Of a stretch of DNA of 64,000 nucleotides, positions 43,144 through 51,799 are shown piece after piece; within the stretch, counting starts at the first letter, position 1; every line of letters begins with the position of its first letter. The position numbers were made by a program, and so were the translations under genes. Below the pieces are notes generated by a model that saw only the letters and a program-made list of their open reading frames with translations, ran no database searches and was not told the DNA's origin. Source of the stretch: Chryseobacterium endalhagicum. Lineage in GTDB: Bacteria; Bacteroidota; Bacteroidia; Flavobacteriales; Weeksellaceae. The stretch lies in the NCBI RefSeq assembly GCF_016745235.1, contig NZ_JAELVM010000001.1, forward strand, positions 2,059,856 to 2,123,855, given 5' to 3'.

Positions 43144-44691
43144 TTATTTGGTTTTATTAGCCGGATTGGAAACAGGTACGCGGGTAAACTTAATAGGATC
43201 AAGAGTGGGTTCCAGCTTGGTGGTTATAGAGATTATTTTCCCTGCATCATCCGTTTGAAAATTAAAATTAGAATCTTCATCAGCATCTTTATCTACCACA
43301 TTATTCTTAACCTCCATTGGGGTAAAGATGTCGTAATGCCTGTGTGATAAATAGAATTCTCCTTTTGGAGCCTGAGCAAAAAGAGAGTCATTTTTAACCG
43401 TAATATGAAAAGTTCCATATCCCGGATGCCTGTAATCTCCCGCAAAATCCTGTAAGGCATGGGATGGTTTTGTACCGGTTACTTTAGTTTTTGAGGTTTC
43501 TTTCTTTGTTTCGGTAAGCTTTTTCTTAGCCTCAGTCTGTTTTTCTTTCAGATAGGCAATCCAGTCGGTTTCCTGAGTGGCAAGTAAAAGGTCGGAAGCA
43601 ATATTTCTGGCCAGTACAGGCAGCATGGATCCATTCTGATTGGTAAGCACTACCATTCCGATATGATCGTTGGGAAACAAAGAAACATTCGCTGAAAAAC
43701 CATCAATATTCCCTCCATGTTCCAGACGGTAATGCCCTTTGTATGAAGAGACAAACCAGGCATATCCATAGCTGTTAAGATGCTGGTCAGGAAATTTCGG
43801 ATCAGCAACTCCATTGATGATAAACAGCGGATTGATTGCTTTTTTCACATAAGCTTCCGGAAGTACCTGCTTTTCTTTATACTTCCCTTTATTCAGCCAT
43901 ACTTCTATCCATCGGGTCATTTCAAGAGCACTGCTGTTGATGCTTCCTGCAGGACTCATAGCCGCAATATTATAATAATCCATGGCTTTAGTGGTTTCCA
44001 TATTTTTCCATTCATAGCCTGTCGCCATATTTTTTGCCCGCTTCATTTCTGCATAGCTCAAATTGGAGTTTTTCATTTCCAGAGGAATAAAAAAACGTTC
44101 CCGGATATTATCTTCCCAGGATTTGCCCGTAATTTTTTCCGTAATCATCCCCTGAATAAGATAGCCGAAATTATTGTAATACCACTGGGTACGGATGTCT
44201 TTGAAAGGCTCATGATATTTTATTCTGGCTAAAAGACTGTCCCTGTTTTCTATAGGAAACAGATACCATGACATATCATGTCTCGGCAGTCCGGAGCGAT
44301 GGGAAACCAGATCTTTAATGGTAAGCTCAGAATTAAGCAGATCATTGTAAAACTCCAGCTTTGGCAGATATTTCCGTGGTCTGTCATCAAAGCTCAATCC
44401 ATGCTCGGCTTCCATAATTCCCAGCAGACCGGTTGTAAATGCTTTAGTTGTGGAGCCAATAGCAAATAAAGTATTCTCGTCTGCTTTTTGTTTCTGTTCT
44501 ATATTACTGTACCCGAATCCCTTACTATACACCACTTTATTATTTTTAACAATGGCAATAGAAAAACCGGGTGCATGCGTTTCTTTTAATAAAACTTCAA
44601 GCTTATCATCCAGCTGTTTGGTTGGAAAAGAAGTTTGAGAAAATGCGAACGTGCAATTGAGCAGAAAAACAAATAGTATACTGAGCTTCAT
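43144..44691 (-). CDS. serine hydrolase of the beta-lactamase/AmpC-like fold
   Basis: 515 residues with signal peptide (LNCTFAFSQ). Catalytic S-x-x-K at GSTTKAF (Ser80, Lys83), a Y-x-N in WYYNNFGYLIQGM (~167) and HGG in RLEHGGNIDGFSANV. The C-terminal ~110 residues (DFAGDYRHPGYGTFHITVKN) match the DUF3471-type tail often found on these CubicO-like enzymes. Periplasmic; likely substrates are peptides or esters; true beta-lactamase activity is not implied. Confidence 0.88.
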   Translation of the reverse strand: MKLSILFVFLLNCTFAFSQTSFPTKQLDDKLEVLLKETHAPGFSIAIVKNNKVVYSKGFGYSNIEQKQKADENTLFAIGSTTKAFTTGLLGIMEAEHGLSFDDRPRKYLPKLEFYNDLLNSELTIKDLVSHRSGLPRHDMSWYLFPIENRDSLLARIKYHEPFKDIRTQWYYNNFGYLIQGMITEKITGKSWEDNIRERFFIPLEMKNSNLSYAEMKRAKNMATGYEWKNMETTKAMDYYNIAAMSPAGSINSSALEMTRWIEVWLNKGKYKEKQVLPEAYVKKAINPLFIINGVADPKFPDQHLNSYGYAWFVSSYKGHYRLEHGGNIDGFSANVSLFPNDHIGMVVLTNQNGSMLPVLARNIASDLLLATQETDWIAYLKEKQTEAKKKLTETKKETSKTKVTGTKPSHALQDFAGDYRHPGYGTFHITVKNDSLFAQAPKGEFYLSHRHYDIFTPMEVKNNVVDKDADEDSNFNFQTDDAGKIISITTKLEPTLDPIKFTRVPVSNPANKTK

Positions 44692-44830
44692 AAAAATGTA
44701 TTTTCACAAAAGTAATAATTTGTTATCCATACTGAGTTATATAATTAACAGTTTACAGAATGTTCATAATGATCCTGTTATCTTGCTTTTATCTCATGAT
44801 TTTAATGTAATTTTTTCTCCTGGGAATACA

Positions 44831-44859
44831 AAAACAGCCTCCGCAATGGAAGCTGTTTT
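44831..44859 (-). terminator. Rho-independent terminator
   Basis: On the minus strand AAAACAGCTTCC / GGAGGCTGTTTTTG forms a stem with a T-tail 26 bp after the stop at 44885. Confidence 0.75.
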
Positions 44860-44884
44860 GATCTATCAATTAAAAAAAATACGG

Positions 44885-46690
44885 TTACTTTTCAGCCTGA
44901 GGAATCTCAATAGCTGTAAGCACCAGTTTATATTCCTGCAGCTGCAGTTCTATAGTTTTCAGTCCGTTTTTAAAGAAATTTGAGGTATTAAACATCTGGT
45001 GATAATACTCAATACCTCCCAGCACATTCTTTTTGAACGTGTTCCATTTCTTGGTCTGTGAATTTGTAATCTGCACGGAAGAATTGCTTATTTCCTTTTT
45101 AAGATAATCCACATACATTTTCAGTTCATTGATGAACATATTCGGGCGATGATTATCAGGAAGGATGTTGGTATTTCCATAGATATGCTGTACCATTTCC
45201 GCAAGGGAAACTTCTTTATCAAAAAAGGCAAGATTAGGTCCCGGACATATCACAACACCTTGCTTTTCACCTTTTATTTCAAGGTTCTGTTCCATGTAGG
45301 CAGCATTCACCAATCCTACGCATAAACAGGCTTTATCGGTAATTTCAGTCTTTCTTTTATTAAATTCCGCAGCGGTAAGTTGAGGATCGGCTTCAAGTTC
45401 TTTCAACTTAATATCCTGATACTTTTTAGAAGCTGTACACGTTCCCTGCGGCGAAAATTCTTTGCTTAAGGCCAGCAGTTTTTTAGGACATGAACTTCCA
45501 TATTTTCCGGCAGCTTCTTTCTGCTCTTTTAAAAGCCCGTTGGACGTTCCTCTTACTGTATTGAAAGGCACTCCCAAAGGCGAGATATTGCTCAGATAGA
45601 AATCTTTTTCTCCCGATTTTAAAAGTAAATTCCTTGTTTCGGTATCCACAGAAGTCGCTTCAGGAACCAGCAGAAACGGAGATCCCCATCCCACACTGTC
45701 AACCTTATAATTGTCAAGAAGAAATTCATGCTCTTCCGAGGTCCCTACGCCGCCCTGAACGGTAATTTTCATTGCCAGAGGCTCAGAAACCGTATGTCTG
45801 CCTTTTTGTTCCAGTGCTGTGATCATTAATGCATGGGCCGACTGGATCAGGTCATTCTTTTTCTGCTTAAACTCTTCCATAATAGGCCCAAGCAGCATTC
45901 CTTCCGTGGCAAAAGCGTGTCCTCCGCAGTTAAGTCCGGATTCTATCCTGTATTCGGAGATCCACAGGCCTTTTTTCGCGAGAAAATTCCCCTGGATCAT
46001 GGCGGAACGGAAATCGCTTACTTTAAGAATGATCTTCTTTTTCAATAGCCCGTTCTCATCCGGAAAGAAATCATCAAATTCTTCGATATAGCTGTACAGA
46101 CGTGGATTCATACCCGCAGAAAGTACCATGGAAGAAGATAATTTACTTTGCGCAAAACCACGAAGCGAAGCATGGGCATCATTGAACATCACCGGAAGCT
46201 GCTCATCCTTTTTGTAATTGTCTTTGTCAACTTTCGTCATGATGTTGACGTCAATACTTCCCGGTTTTAAATTGGATTCAATGAAATTTTTAATGTTTGA
46301 ACCTAAATGATCTTTCTGATTCACAAGGTTCTGAAGCCCGGTTTTCAAATCTGAAGTGTTCGGCAGTATGGCCACGAAATTCTTTAAAGCTTCCCTGTTT
46401 TTGGTGATTTCCTGCTTGAAAGACTCAAATTTTTCATTCACGATATCATCTACCATATTCAGATAATCCGTAATTCTTTTTGCCCTGTAATCTTCTGTTT
46501 TGGTAGAAATTCCTAAATAATCAAGATTGAATTTCCTGTTGTAAAAACCTTTCATTTTTTCCAGGATCTCGTCATCGATAATGGAAATAACGGAAGAAAT
46601 TCCATATTGGGCAACACGGATCGGGCTGTCTATGGTATACGCCAGACCCATCACCGGAATATGGAAATTGTGTAATGGTTTATGTGTCAT
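44885..46690 (-). CDS. large unassigned protein, possibly flavin TIM-barrel-like
   Basis: 601 residues, soluble, no signal. It opens FHIPVMGLAYTIDSPIRVAQ, YGISSVISIIDD and later has SGLNCGGHAFATEGMLLGP, KITVQGGVGTSEEHEFLLDN and VGWGSPFLLVPEATSVD. The spacing of glycine motifs (VMGLA, CGGH, GGVGT, G-W-GSPF) recalls FMN-binding nitronate monooxygenase/PfaD-like barrels, but I cannot confirm this. A C-terminal part has a Cys cluster (SSCPKKLL, GTCTASKK, KACLCVG). It is a single gene with its own terminator and looks well conserved in composition. Treat the function as unknown. Confidence 0.5.
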   Translation of the reverse strand: MTHKPLHNFHIPVMGLAYTIDSPIRVAQYGISSVISIIDDEILEKMKGFYNRKFNLDYLGISTKTEDYRAKRITDYLNMVDDIVNEKFESFKQEITKNREALKNFVAILPNTSDLKTGLQNLVNQKDHLGSNIKNFIESNLKPGSIDVNIMTKVDKDNYKKDEQLPVMFNDAHASLRGFAQSKLSSSMVLSAGMNPRLYSYIEEFDDFFPDENGLLKKKIILKVSDFRSAMIQGNFLAKKGLWISEYRIESGLNCGGHAFATEGMLLGPIMEEFKQKKNDLIQSAHALMITALEQKGRHTVSEPLAMKITVQGGVGTSEEHEFLLDNYKVDSVGWGSPFLLVPEATSVDTETRNLLLKSGEKDFYLSNISPLGVPFNTVRGTSNGLLKEQKEAAGKYGSSCPKKLLALSKEFSPQGTCTASKKYQDIKLKELEADPQLTAAEFNKRKTEITDKACLCVGLVNAAYMEQNLEIKGEKQGVVICPGPNLAFFDKEVSLAEMVQHIYGNTNILPDNHRPNMFINELKMYVDYLKKEISNSSVQITNSQTKKWNTFKKNVLGGIEYYHQMFNTSNFFKNGLKTIELQLQEYKLVLTAIEIPQAEK

Positions 46691-46917
46691 TTTATTTTGA
46701 TAAAAATTCTTTCTCTCACATCAATTAAAAATCCCGGAATATTCGCTCTTATTGAGGAAAATTATTCATTCAGAACTTTTAATAGACCTAAATTTAACAT
46801 TTTAATATTAGCTATGCATTAAATAATACTTGTAATATCGGAAATATGTTAAATATCATTGTTTATGAAAGAATCTACCAAGCCTATATAACAATCGGCT
46901 CATAATAAATTGAAAAA

Positions 46918-47541
46918 CTATTCAAAATCCAGAAAGCCCTCCGCCAGTTTTTTCCACTGGATTTTGGAAATCCCTACCATTCCGCCTGCGGCTACAAAAA
47001 GGTTTCTGACAATATCTATCAATTCTGCATTAAGATTAGGACTTTCATTACGTCCGTATACTGCCGCTTTTAAATGATCCGGAGTTCTGGAAATCATAAA
47101 AGTAGATGTGGCTTTAGGACTGTAAAAATGGGCAATATGATGATTATGTTTGTTTTTTGGATCTTCGGACGGTCTGCAGGTGATCATAATGCTCTCACTT
47201 CCGGGGCTGCTGTCTTCCTGAAAACACAGATCGGTAATTTCTACCCAGTCGTATCCTTTTGATTCTTTTTCTCCCGGGCCGGGAATATCTATCCGTATAA
47301 AATCGCCTTTCTGAGGAGGTCTTTCTGTTTCAGTTCCTTCACGGTCAAAAAGTCTGAAATCTGCAAACCCTTCACCGCAATAGCTTTTCCATTTGCTTAC
47401 AGAGAAGAATCTTTTTTGCAGGATTTCAAATTTCAGCGGAAGAAGTCCGGGGTCAAATTGTTTTTTACTTTCGGTGTCGTGAAATCCCCCATACTGCTGC
47501 TCCGGGACACCATTCATCTGCTTCGGTTTCATTGTATTCAA
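46918..47541 (-). CDS. hypothetical protein
   Basis: 207 residues (an alternative start nine bases in gives MKPKQMNGVPEQ). No signal. It has YGGFHDTESKKQFDPGLLPL, a small beta-rich body (FIRIDIPGPGEKESKGYDWV, ITDLCF, IMITCRPSEDP) and a C-terminal helix. No family recognised. Residues GYDWVEIT...SIMITCRPS suggest a protein that binds another protein or a ligand. It stands alone; divergent from a Crp/Fnr gene. Confidence 0.55.
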   Translation of the reverse strand: MNTMKPKQMNGVPEQQYGGFHDTESKKQFDPGLLPLKFEILQKRFFSVSKWKSYCGEGFADFRLFDREGTETERPPQKGDFIRIDIPGPGEKESKGYDWVEITDLCFQEDSSPGSESIMITCRPSEDPKNKHNHHIAHFYSPKATSTFMISRTPDHLKAAVYGRNESPNLNAELIDIVRNLFVAAGGMVGISKIQWKKLAEGFLDFE

Positions 47542-47616
47542 TTTTAAGCTAAATTAAAAAAATCAAGAGAGGATCTTTATGAGCAGAGTCACAACGGGAC
47601 TTCTGAAAAAATAAAA

Positions 47617-47632
47617 CCTCTCAACTGAGAGG
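47617..47632. other. perfect hairpin between divergent genes
   Basis: CCTCTCAACTGAGAGG, a perfect palindrome flanked by AAAA and GGTTTT, in the gap between divergent genes. It resembles a terminator stem but no gene ends here; it may be an operator. Confidence 0.35.
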
Positions 47633-47874
47633 CTGGTTTTAACACGTAATGTATTGAGATATATGGAATTATTAATGCATGATAAAAGTAAAAAGAATAT
47701 ACAGTTTATTTTATGACTGCAGTCATATACGTTAATTTCATGATGAATTTGTTAAAGTTTCCATATTATACCTTCTTTTTATAAAGTAATATATATTTTT
47801 GGCTTGAAATTTATAACCTGTGAAGGTTAAATTAATTGAAATATTGTACTGACCCGCAAGCTGTTTATACGCCT

Positions 47875-48471
47875 ATGATAATCGATGAAAAACTTTTACT
47901 TTCGTCAGGAGCCGAATTGATCACTTATGCATTGAATGAGGTGGTTTTTAAAGAAGGTGATACGCCTAAGTATTATTTTCAGATTAAAACCGGAACAGTA
48001 AAGATCGCCAATTATCATGAAGATGGCCGGGAAGTGATTCACAGTGTTCCTTTTGACGGGCATCCCCTTGTAGAAAGCTCCTTATTTATTGATAAAAATT
48101 ATCCTGTAGATGCCATCGCGATGACCCCTTGTGAAATCTTCAGGCTGGATAAAAATAAATTTCTGGAAATTATAACCAGCTCTCCCGATCTTTTTTCAAA
48201 ACTGTACAGCTACACCGCGGAAAGGATGTATTACAGGCATGTGATGCTGAATAATATTTCTGCGCCTGATCCGGGAACCAAAGTAAAACGGGTGATGGAC
48301 TGTATGAAGGATTACAACCAATATACCGCAAAATATTCTTATCAGTTTCCTTTTACCAGACAGCATCTGGCCTCTCTTACCGGATTGTGTGTAGAGACGG
48401 TGATCCGGGTCGTCAAGAAAATGGAAAGAGAAAAAACAGTACGAATAGAAAACGGTAAAATATTCTATTGA
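47875..48471 (+). CDS. Crp/Fnr-family regulator
   Basis: 198 residues from MIIDEKLLLSSGAEL, the usual start of these flavobacterial regulators; a TTG 39 bp upstream is possible but less likely. Cyclic-nucleotide-type beta-roll ~15-120 (EVVFKEGDTPKYYFQIKTGT, VDAIAMTPCEIFRLDKN). HTH at the C-terminus (FTRQHLASLTGLCVETVIRV, VKKME). No clear iron-sulfur Cys set (one Cys in TPCEIF, others in MDCM and GLCVE), so an Fnr-type oxygen sensor is not indicated. Targets unknown. Confidence 0.85.
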   Translation: MIIDEKLLLSSGAELITYALNEVVFKEGDTPKYYFQIKTGTVKIANYHEDGREVIHSVPFDGHPLVESSLFIDKNYPVDAIAMTPCEIFRLDKNKFLEIITSSPDLFSKLYSYTAERMYYRHVMLNNISAPDPGTKVKRVMDCMKDYNQYTAKYSYQFPFTRQHLASLTGLCVETVIRVVKKMEREKTVRIENGKIFY

Positions 48472-48650
48472 GCAACACTTCTCCAAACTCACCTTGCTAA
48501 CAATTTCAGTAAATAACTTAATTATTTCTGCTCTTTTTGCAAGTGCAGTATTAAAGGATTACAGATAAACGAAAATAATTATCATATTGATAACCGCGCT
48601 GATTTTTAAATAGAATTAATAATTTTTAATATTTATGCCTTTATGATGTC

Positions 48651-48679
48651 TTGCGTAATATAAATTTTACTTATATTTG
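48651..48679 (+). promoter_or_regulatory. strong Bacteroidota-type promoter
   Basis: TTG at 48651-48653, 18 bp spacer, TATATTTG at 48672-48679. Both elements and the spacing match the known -33/-7 promoter of Bacteroidota. It points toward a terminator only ~40 bp further on. Confidence 0.6.
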
Positions 48680-48685
48680 TGGATC

Positions 48686-48750
48686 GAAATAATTTTTTTT
48701 CATCATTTGTGTTTTTTTAAGGTCTCCTCACTTAGGGGACCTTTTTCATT
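48686..48750 (+). ncRNA. candidate short noncoding RNA or attenuator leader
   Basis: Transcription from the promoter at 48651-48679 would start near 48686 and meet a strong Rho-independent terminator at 48719-48747 (AAGGTCTCC...GGGGACCTTTTTC). The ~60-nt product has no start codon for any reading frame of note. It could be a small RNA or an attenuator for the lectin gene 136 bp downstream. The assignment is from promoter and terminator only. Confidence 0.45.
48719..48747 (+). terminator. Rho-independent terminator before the lectin gene
   Basis: AAGGTCTCC / GGGGACCTT stem with loop TCACTTA and a T5 tail. It is ~250 bp after the Crp/Fnr stop and 135 bp before the lectin start. Confidence 0.8.
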
Positions 48751-48882
48751 ATATGTACACGTAATTGTTTATTTCATGTTTAAGTGAAAATACGGAGCTC
48801 TGAATTTGGTATTTTCTACGCAAGAATATTTCCCTTTAAAGAGAGAACTTTGGTATGTTAAACAACTTAAAACATTTACACC

Positions 48883-49227
48883 ATGTCAACATTCAAAATT
48901 AATATCATTGCAGGTCCGCTTTGGAGCAATGATGAAGCACAGAAAATCGGAGGCCGTATTGCCGCGGCCCATTTAGGCAAATTCACCGGAGAGTGGAAAA
49001 CTATTGTCGAAGGCCAGATGAGCGTTATCGAGGTTGAATACAATACCCAGCCTTCCGGAAGTACAGAATACACAATGCCCGTTTTAGCAGGACCTATCTG
49101 GAGCAATGAAGATGCGAAGGAAATATGTCCTTCAATATGTGCTTCTTACGGAGGTACATGGAACGGACAGTGGAAGACAGTCGTTGAAGGCAAAATGAGC
49201 GTTTGCGAATGTACATTCAGGTTCTAG
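48883..49227 (+). CDS. mannan-binding lectin-like protein (MVL family)
   Basis: 114 residues, no signal peptide. Two tandem repeats of ~48 residues: INIIAGPLWSNDEAQKIGGR ... GEWKTIVEGQMSVIEVEY and MPVLAGPIWSNEDAKEICPS ... GQWKTVVEGKMSVCECTF. The GPxWSN...GxWKTxVEGxMSV pattern is that of MVL, a cyanobacterial oligomannose-binding lectin, and of mannan-binding proteins in other bacteria. The second repeat has three Cys (EICPSIC, CECTF). Cytoplasmic or released by unknown means. Followed by a terminator. Confidence 0.85.
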   Translation: MSTFKINIIAGPLWSNDEAQKIGGRIAAAHLGKFTGEWKTIVEGQMSVIEVEYNTQPSGSTEYTMPVLAGPIWSNEDAKEICPSICASYGGTWNGQWKTVVEGKMSVCECTFRF

Positions 49228-49250
49228 GATCCTGTTTTAGATTAATACAG

Positions 49251-49280
49251 ATCTCCGGGGAAACCTGGAGATTTTTTTTT
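49251..49280 (+). terminator. Rho-independent terminator of the lectin gene
   Basis: ATCTCCGGGGAAACCTGGAGAT stem followed by a long T-run, starting 24 bp after the stop. Confidence 0.85.
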
Positions 49281-49306
49281 GCTGTGATAATAATTTTAAA
49301 GCTTAA

Positions 49307-50089
49307 TTACTGGGTTGTTTTTATAAAATCCGTAGGCCTGGACTGCATCACAGACTGGAAGCTTCTTGTAAATGCCTGAAGACTCTTGTAGCCCACTGCA
49401 TAAGCGGTTTCCGAAATGGTAAGATCTCCGGCGCTCAGGAGTTCAAGGCTTTTTATAATTCTCAAAATCTGCTGGTATTTGCTCAGCGTCATGCCCGTTT
49501 CCTTTTTAAAGATCCGTTCAAGGGTTCGTAATGAAAGATGGGAAACATCGCTAAGGTCTTCTATTTTAATATCTTCCTGATAATGGCTGTGCAGATATCC
49601 AATGGGCTGAGACAGCCGTTTGTCCATGGGAAGTCTGATGTGAAGCTGTAGTGAATGCTCCACAAATCTAGGCAATTCATTGAAAAGAGCTTTTAAAAAA
49701 AGGATCTCATCAGGATCATTAATCATACTTTTTGACCATCTTTCTGAATATCTGATCATCTCTTTTAAAACGGCAGGTACTGAGAAAACATTGATCTCAT
49801 GGTGAAAAGAACTGTGCTCATCTGTTTCTGCAAACATAATCATCAGCCTGATCTTTTCCGAATGTGAATTGGTTTTATGAATGGCACCGGGAGGAATCCA
49901 CGCCGCATGATTCTGTGGAAGCAGATAGATCTTTCCATCCACCGTAATATATTGGAAACCGCTTTCCACATATACCAGCTGGCCTTTTTCATGGGAGTGA
50001 AGGATGTCATCATGCCGCCAGTTGTCTTCAAACCATACAAAATAAGGTTTATCCAGTTCATCAAGATTTATGGTATCGTGTGGATTCAT
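49307..50089 (-). CDS. AraC-family regulator with cupin sensor
   Basis: 260 residues. N-terminal cupin-like domain (HSHEKGQLVYVESGFQYITV, HAAWIPPGAIHKTNSHSEKI). C-terminal AraC double HTH (IKIEDLSDVSHLSLRTLERI, ISETAYAVGYKSLQAFTRSF). Divergent from the MFS gene with 72 bp between the start codons, and both promoters fit in that gap, so it likely controls the transporter and itself. Ligand unknown. Confidence 0.88.
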   Translation of the reverse strand: MNPHDTINLDELDKPYFVWFEDNWRHDDILHSHEKGQLVYVESGFQYITVDGKIYLLPQNHAAWIPPGAIHKTNSHSEKIRLMIMFAETDEHSSFHHEINVFSVPAVLKEMIRYSERWSKSMINDPDEILFLKALFNELPRFVEHSLQLHIRLPMDKRLSQPIGYLHSHYQEDIKIEDLSDVSHLSLRTLERIFKKETGMTLSKYQQILRIIKSLELLSAGDLTISETAYAVGYKSLQAFTRSFQSVMQSRPTDFIKTTQ

Positions 50090-50112
50090 GTCGTTTTACG
50101 TTAAAACTTTGG

Positions 50113-50144
50113 CAAAATTAAACAAAACAACTGAATTAATTTTG
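50113..50144. promoter_or_regulatory. paired divergent -7 boxes between AraC and MFS genes
   Basis: TAATTTTG at 50137-50144 (+) faces the MFS gene and the same word on the minus strand at 50113-50120 faces the AraC gene. They are symmetric about the 16-bp centre, so one regulator could control both. Confidence 0.45.
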
Positions 50145-50161
50145 CATTAAATATGTATTGT

Positions 50162-51367
50162 ATGATGAAAAACGAAACAAGAAAAAATGCTTCTTATGTT
50201 TTACTGCTGATTAATGTGCTGGTTGTGATTCTGGTTTCCAGCAATCTGAGATCCCCTATTATATCCGTTTCTCCGGTTTTGGGTGACATAAAAGAATCTT
50301 TGAAACTGGACAGTTTTCAGGTCAGCCTGCTGACTTCTATTCCACTGTTTATGTTTGCTACCTGTTCTGTTCTGGTGAGCAGATTTTCGCATAAGTTCAG
50401 CATCAGCAGATTTCTGATGTACTCTTTGATTATTCTGAGTTTTGGACTGTTTCTAAGAATTACAGGCTCTCTATGGATGCTTTTTGCCGGGTCGGTTTTT
50501 ATAGGCCTTGGAATCTGTATCGGAAATGTAGTGACGCCCGGATATATCAAGAATAATTTTCCTAAACAGATCGGGCTGATGACCGGGATTTTTGCAGTTT
50601 CTATGAACCTTACGGCAGCACTGGCTTCAGGTTTCAGTGTAAGAATCGGGGAATGGACAGGTTTCGGATGGCGTGGTTCCCTGGGAATATGGCTGGTTAT
50701 TGCCGGACTTGGATTGTTTGTACTTGTTCTTGAGCTATTATTTAATAAGAAAAATTCCGCGCAGTCAAAAACAGCACTTACAGTCTCCGATTTTAATATG
50801 TTTAAATCTGCACAGGCCTGGAATATCAGCCTGTTTATGGGTCTGCAGTCGTTGTTTTACTATTGTATGATGGCCTGGCTGCCCTCATTTCTTAAAGATT
50901 GCAATATGCAGGGTGAAAGTACGGGCTGGGTGCTTTTTGTGATCCAGATTACGATGATTCCTATTGCTTTCTGTGCCCCGATTATTGCCGGAAAAATGAA
51001 AGACCAACGTATTCTTATTGCTTTGATCTGTACTTTAATGTTCGGAAGTACGATAATGTTTGCCTGGCTTCATTCGCAGTGGATCTATGTCAATGCAGTG
51101 ATTATCGGAATTTCTAATGGACTGTCGTTCAGCTTATCGATCCTTTTCTTTTCAACCCGAACAAAAAACAGCGCGAATGCCGTAAAAATATCGGGGATGG
51201 CGCAATCCGTGGGTTATCTGATTGCAGCTTTCGGACCGCCGGTTTTTGGAAAGCTGCACGACTGGGATATTTCATGGAAAAGTTCTTTTTATTTTCTGAG
51301 TTTTGCAGTAATACTGATGTTCTACTTCGGCATGAAAGCGGCGAGAAATAAATGTGTTGAAGATTAA
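50162..51367 (+). CDS. MFS transporter, CynX/NimT-like
   Basis: 401 residues from MMKNETRKN; an ATG nine bases upstream is possible. Twelve hydrophobic segments. N-terminal SNLRSPIISVSPVLGDIKES and GIFAVSMNLTAALASG are typical of the CynX/NimT exporter group, which includes cyanate and nitroimidazole-type exporters. Divergent AraC regulator. Followed by a terminator. Substrate not known. Confidence 0.85.
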   Translation: MMKNETRKNASYVLLLINVLVVILVSSNLRSPIISVSPVLGDIKESLKLDSFQVSLLTSIPLFMFATCSVLVSRFSHKFSISRFLMYSLIILSFGLFLRITGSLWMLFAGSVFIGLGICIGNVVTPGYIKNNFPKQIGLMTGIFAVSMNLTAALASGFSVRIGEWTGFGWRGSLGIWLVIAGLGLFVLVLELLFNKKNSAQSKTALTVSDFNMFKSAQAWNISLFMGLQSLFYYCMMAWLPSFLKDCNMQGESTGWVLFVIQITMIPIAFCAPIIAGKMKDQRILIALICTLMFGSTIMFAWLHSQWIYVNAVIIGISNGLSFSLSILFFSTRTKNSANAVKISGMAQSVGYLIAAFGPPVFGKLHDWDISWKSSFYFLSFAVILMFYFGMKAARNKCVED

Positions 51368-51383
51368 AGATGAGGCTTTAGGA

Positions 51384-51414
51384 AAGGTTGTCTCAAAATA
51401 AGGCGACCTTTTTT
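51384..51414 (+). terminator. Rho-independent terminator of the MFS gene
   Basis: AAGGTTGTCTC / AGGCGACCTTTTTT stem with T6 tail, the same family of stems as at 26186. Confidence 0.75.
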
Positions 51415-51469
51415 CTGACTAGGTACCCAATAACATTACTGATACCATTAAGCGCGGCTTCTACCACCA

Positions 51470-51713
51470 GCTTCATCACTGACAAAGTCAGAATTCTTTG
51501 CCTTCCTCAGATAAAACGGTTTGTTAGATAAGCTTTGCGATAAAAATCCTATATTTTTAGAGCTGCAAATTTTTTTTTGGATTCCGGTTTGTAGTGGATT
51601 CTTAGAAATACAAATTTTAGTAAGCTTAAATTAAGGATTTAACGCAAAGTTTCCATGAAATATATGTTTGATTTAAGTAAAGCAAAGAATTCTGACTTCG
51701 TCAGTGATGAAGC
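51470..51713. mobile_element. MITE-like element with 32-bp terminal inverted repeats (family B)
   Basis: The left end (51470-51501) and right end (51682-51713) are inverse complements with one mismatch in 32 bases; both contain the word CTGAC.AAGTCAG/CTGACTTCGTCAG and GAATTCTTTGC. The interior (~180 bp) is AT-rich and non-coding. A degenerate relative lies at 22951-23299. No transposase is in the window, so it would need one in trans. The element fills most of the 430-bp gap between two genes. Confidence 0.7.
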
Positions 51714-51735
51714 GTAAATAAAACATTCGCTCATA

Positions 51736-51766
51736 CAAAAAAGGCTATCCCTTTTGAGACAGCCTC
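51736..51766 (-). terminator. Rho-independent terminator
   Basis: On the minus strand GGAGGCTGTCTC / GGGATAGCCTTTTTTG forms a stem with a T6 tail, 34 bp after the stop of the DUF421 gene at 51800. Confidence 0.75.
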
Positions 51767-51799
51767 CTACTCCAAACCGGAACTTCCAGCTCTTCCTTT

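Noticed and set aside
43144..44691. beta-lactamase resistance gene
   Set aside because: SxxK, YxN and HGG motifs fit CubicO/AmpC-fold hydrolases with a DUF3471-like tail; this group is mostly esterases and peptidases, so a resistance label is not supported.
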